Shown: piece after piece, positions 4,678 through 5,615 of the stretch
Position numbering within the stretch: the stretch's first letter is position 1
How the letters are laid out: every line of letters begins with the position of its first letter
Source: Acidaminococcus fermentans
Lineage (GTDB): Bacteria > Bacillota_C > Negativicutes > Acidaminococcales > Acidaminococcaceae
NCBI GenBank assembly: GCA_004555735.1
Contig: SFHH01000133.1
Coordinates: 1 to 5,615 of the forward strand
Length of the DNA stretch: 5,615 nucleotides
Direction of reading: 5' to 3'
The notes under the pieces: generated by a model
Database searches by the model: none
Told to the model about the DNA's origin: nothing
The model's input: the letters and a program-made list of their open reading frames with translations, nothing else
Position numbers and translations under genes: made by a program

Positions 4678-4715
4678 GTCCGTACTTGAGATACAAAAGT
4701 ACCTTAAGTACGGAC
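4678..4715. other. 10-bp inverted repeat with an internal third repeat copy
   Basis: GTCCGTACTT (4678-4687) pairs perfectly with AAGTACGGAC (4706-4715) around an 18-nt loop. The loop carries another AAGTAC (4697-4702) that can pair with the same GTACTT (4682-4687). AAGTAC therefore occurs twice in direct orientation, 9 bp apart, and once inverted. It lies upstream of the gltB promoter and has no long T tract after it, so a binding site for a regulator seems more likely than a terminator. Confidence 0.45.
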
Positions 4716-4732
4716 TTTGTGTATAAAATTGT

Positions 4733-4761
4733 TTGACACATCCGTTGAAAAAGAGTAAAAT
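4733..4761 (+). promoter_or_regulatory. Sigma-70-type promoter of gltB
   Basis: A perfect TTGACA (4733-4738) and TAAAAT (4756-4761) are separated by 17 bp, in an AT-rich stretch that contrasts with the surrounding GC-rich coding DNA. Transcription would begin near 4768 and leave a leader of about 139 nt before gltB. Confidence 0.8.
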
Positions 4762-4767
4762 CATCCA

Positions 4768-4906
4768 CATACTCTATCACTCTAAAAAGGAAGTAATGCT
4801 TCCAGAGGACAATGCCTCTTGACCATGGTAAGCGGAGATTGACCGGATGCAGAGACTTTCTACGGAGAATCAAAAGGAGAATTCGAGCCAAATGGGGGGC
4901 TGTACA
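4768..4906 (+). promoter_or_regulatory. Structured 5' leader of gltB
   Basis: This untranslated region contains two abutting hairpins. The first is GGAAG/CTTCC (4789-4803, 5-nt loop). The second is AGAGG/CCTCT (4804-4819, 6-nt loop ACAATG). Both loops end in AATG. A further interrupted stem can form between GATT-CCG (4837-4845) and CGG-AATC (4863-4871). AGCC (4886-4889) can pair with GGCT (4898-4901) and partly cover the gltB Shine-Dalgarno. There is no T tract, so any control would act on translation or RNA stability. I do not recognise a known riboswitch class. Confidence 0.45.
4894..4899 (+). promoter_or_regulatory. Ribosome binding site of gltB
   Basis: GGGGGG lies 7 nt before ATG 4907. 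Two other in-frame starts exist: ATG 4892 (AAGGAG 12 nt away) and ATG 4847 (GGAG 9 nt away). The codons between 4847 and 4907 (AGA, CTT, TCT, CAA) are unlike the strong CGG/CTG/TCC/CAG preference of the genes around, which favours 4907. Confidence 0.55.
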
Positions 4907-5615
4907 ATGGAAGAAAATTTGCGGGACCTGCCGCAGCGGCAGGGCATGTATGATCCAGCCAACGAACATGATGCCTGCGGGGTAGGCTTCATCGTCAACA
5001 TCAAGGGAGAACGGTCCTATGACATCGTCTACGATGCCCTGGACATCCTGGAGAACCTGAAGCACCGAGGCGGCGAAGGGGCCGACCATAAAAGCGGGGA
5101 CGGGGCCGGGATCATGGTCCAGATCCCCCATGCTTTCCTGAGCCGGGAATGTGCCGTTTTGGGGTTCCAGCTGCCTCCGGAAGGCCAGTATGGGGTGGGG
5201 ATGATCTTCGCCCACCGGTACGATGCTTTCCTGGAGAAACAGAAGGCAGCCTTTGAAGAAATCGTCCGGGAAGAAGGGCAGACCGTCCTGGGCTGGCGGG
5301 ATGTGCCCGTAGATGACACCTGCATCGGGGAAACGGCGGCTTCGGTCCGGCCCCGGATCATCCAGGTGTTCATCGGGCGGAGCCGGGACCTGCAGGATTC
5401 CATGGATTTCGAACGGAAGCTCTATGTGATCCGGCGCCTGGCAGAAAAACGCATCACCCCGGCCAGCAAGAAAATGGGGTCGGATTTCTACATTGCCAGC
5501 CTGTCCAGCCACACCATCGTCTATAAAGGGATGCTCACGGCCACCCAGATCCGCCATTTCTACCTGGATCTGTCCGACCTGGATTTCACCAGCGCCATGG
5601 CCCTGGTCCATTCCC
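4907..5615 (+). CDS. gltB: Glutamate synthase large subunit, N-terminal part (runs off the window)
   Basis: The first 236 codons are open to the window edge. The full protein in this family is about 1,500 aa. It catalyses glutamine + 2-oxoglutarate + reductant to two glutamate, with a small subunit usually encoded next to it. Seen: YDPANEHDACGVGF (15-28), where Cys24 is the expected N-terminal nucleophile of the class II glutamine amidotransferase domain once a ~23-residue propeptide is removed. Then come NLKHRGGEGADHKSGDGAGI (50-69) and VQIPHAFL, the signature of the glutaminase domain. SDFYIASLSSHTIVYKGMLT (191-210) is the next conserved stretch. It has its own consensus promoter (4733-4761) and a long leader, suggesting regulation by nitrogen supply. 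The flavin and FeS domains lie beyond the window. Confidence 0.95.
   Translation, partial: MEENLRDLPQRQGMYDPANEHDACGVGFIVNIKGERSYDIVYDALDILENLKHRGGEGADHKSGDGAGIMVQIPHAFLSRECAVLGFQLPPEGQYGVGMIFAHRYDAFLEKQKAAFEEIVREEGQTVLGWRDVPVDDTCIGETAASVRPRIIQVFIGRSRDLQDSMDFERKLYVIRRLAEKRITPASKKMGSDFYIASLSSHTIVYKGMLTATQIRHFYLDLSDLDFTSAMALVHS

Noticed and set aside
4789..4819. Canonical ANTAR two-hairpin motif in the gltB leader
   Set aside because: As I know it, the motif needs hexaloops with A at position 1 and G at position 4. The second loop is ACAATG (A at 4), the first loop is only 5 nt, and no terminator follows. It is kept as a structured leader only.
4812..4985. 57-codon + strand frame starting in the gltB leader and overlapping gltB
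   Set aside because: Its product is Arg/Lys/Trp-rich and out of frame with gltB. The possible Shine-Dalgarno is only 2-3 nt away, and its codon use does not match the genome.
4412..5611. 399-aa minus-strand frame opposite gltB
   Set aside because: It spans the AT-rich promoter region and runs antisense to gltB, whose + strand product has unmistakable glutaminase motifs.

Overview
The window looks like a gene-dense stretch of chromosome from an anaerobic, fairly GC-rich Firmicute. A Negativicute of the Acidaminococcus type is my best guess. It rests on codon use (strong preference for CGG, CTG and ATC), a HydE-family radical SAM protein, a DUF1858/hemerythrin pair and a bacterial gltB. No gene here fixes the genus, so the assignment is inference. 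All supported genes lie on the + strand, and each transcription unit is closed by a recognisable or probable terminator.

Layout. Bases 1-125 hold four 7-bp tandem repeats, a perfect GC-rich hairpin and a consensus promoter. A tRNA-Ser(UGA) with encoded CCA (143-231) and its terminator follow. Right behind is the 5' end of a prolyl-tRNA editing (YbaK/ProX-type) gene. It still has an excellent ribosome binding site but breaks after about 29 codons, and a new promoter sits in the debris. That promoter probably drives a HydE-family radical SAM gene (467-1567), which ends at a strong terminator. A second 4 x 7-bp array with a hairpin then precedes a compact three-gene operon (1760-3168): a 70-aa DUF1858 CxxC protein, a 202-aa protein I do not recognise, and a 186-aa hemerythrin-like di-iron protein, closed by a 14-bp-stem terminator. 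A MATE-family efflux gene (3291-4628) has its own promoter with an overlapping operator-like dyad. After an AT-rich intergenic region with two more inverted repeats and a consensus promoter, a leader of about 140 nt with two abutting hairpins precedes gltB, glutamate synthase large subunit, which runs off the window at 5615.

How the genes may work together. The DUF1858 / unknown / hemerythrin operon resembles a split form of the ScdA/YtfE (RIC) iron-centre repair proteins, in which a short Cys-motif domain is fused to a hemerythrin domain. That would suit oxygen or NO defence in an anaerobe that depends on iron-sulfur enzymes such as HydE-dependent hydrogenase and glutamate synthase. This link is inference. 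The tRNA, hydE, MATE and gltB units appear to be independently transcribed neighbours.
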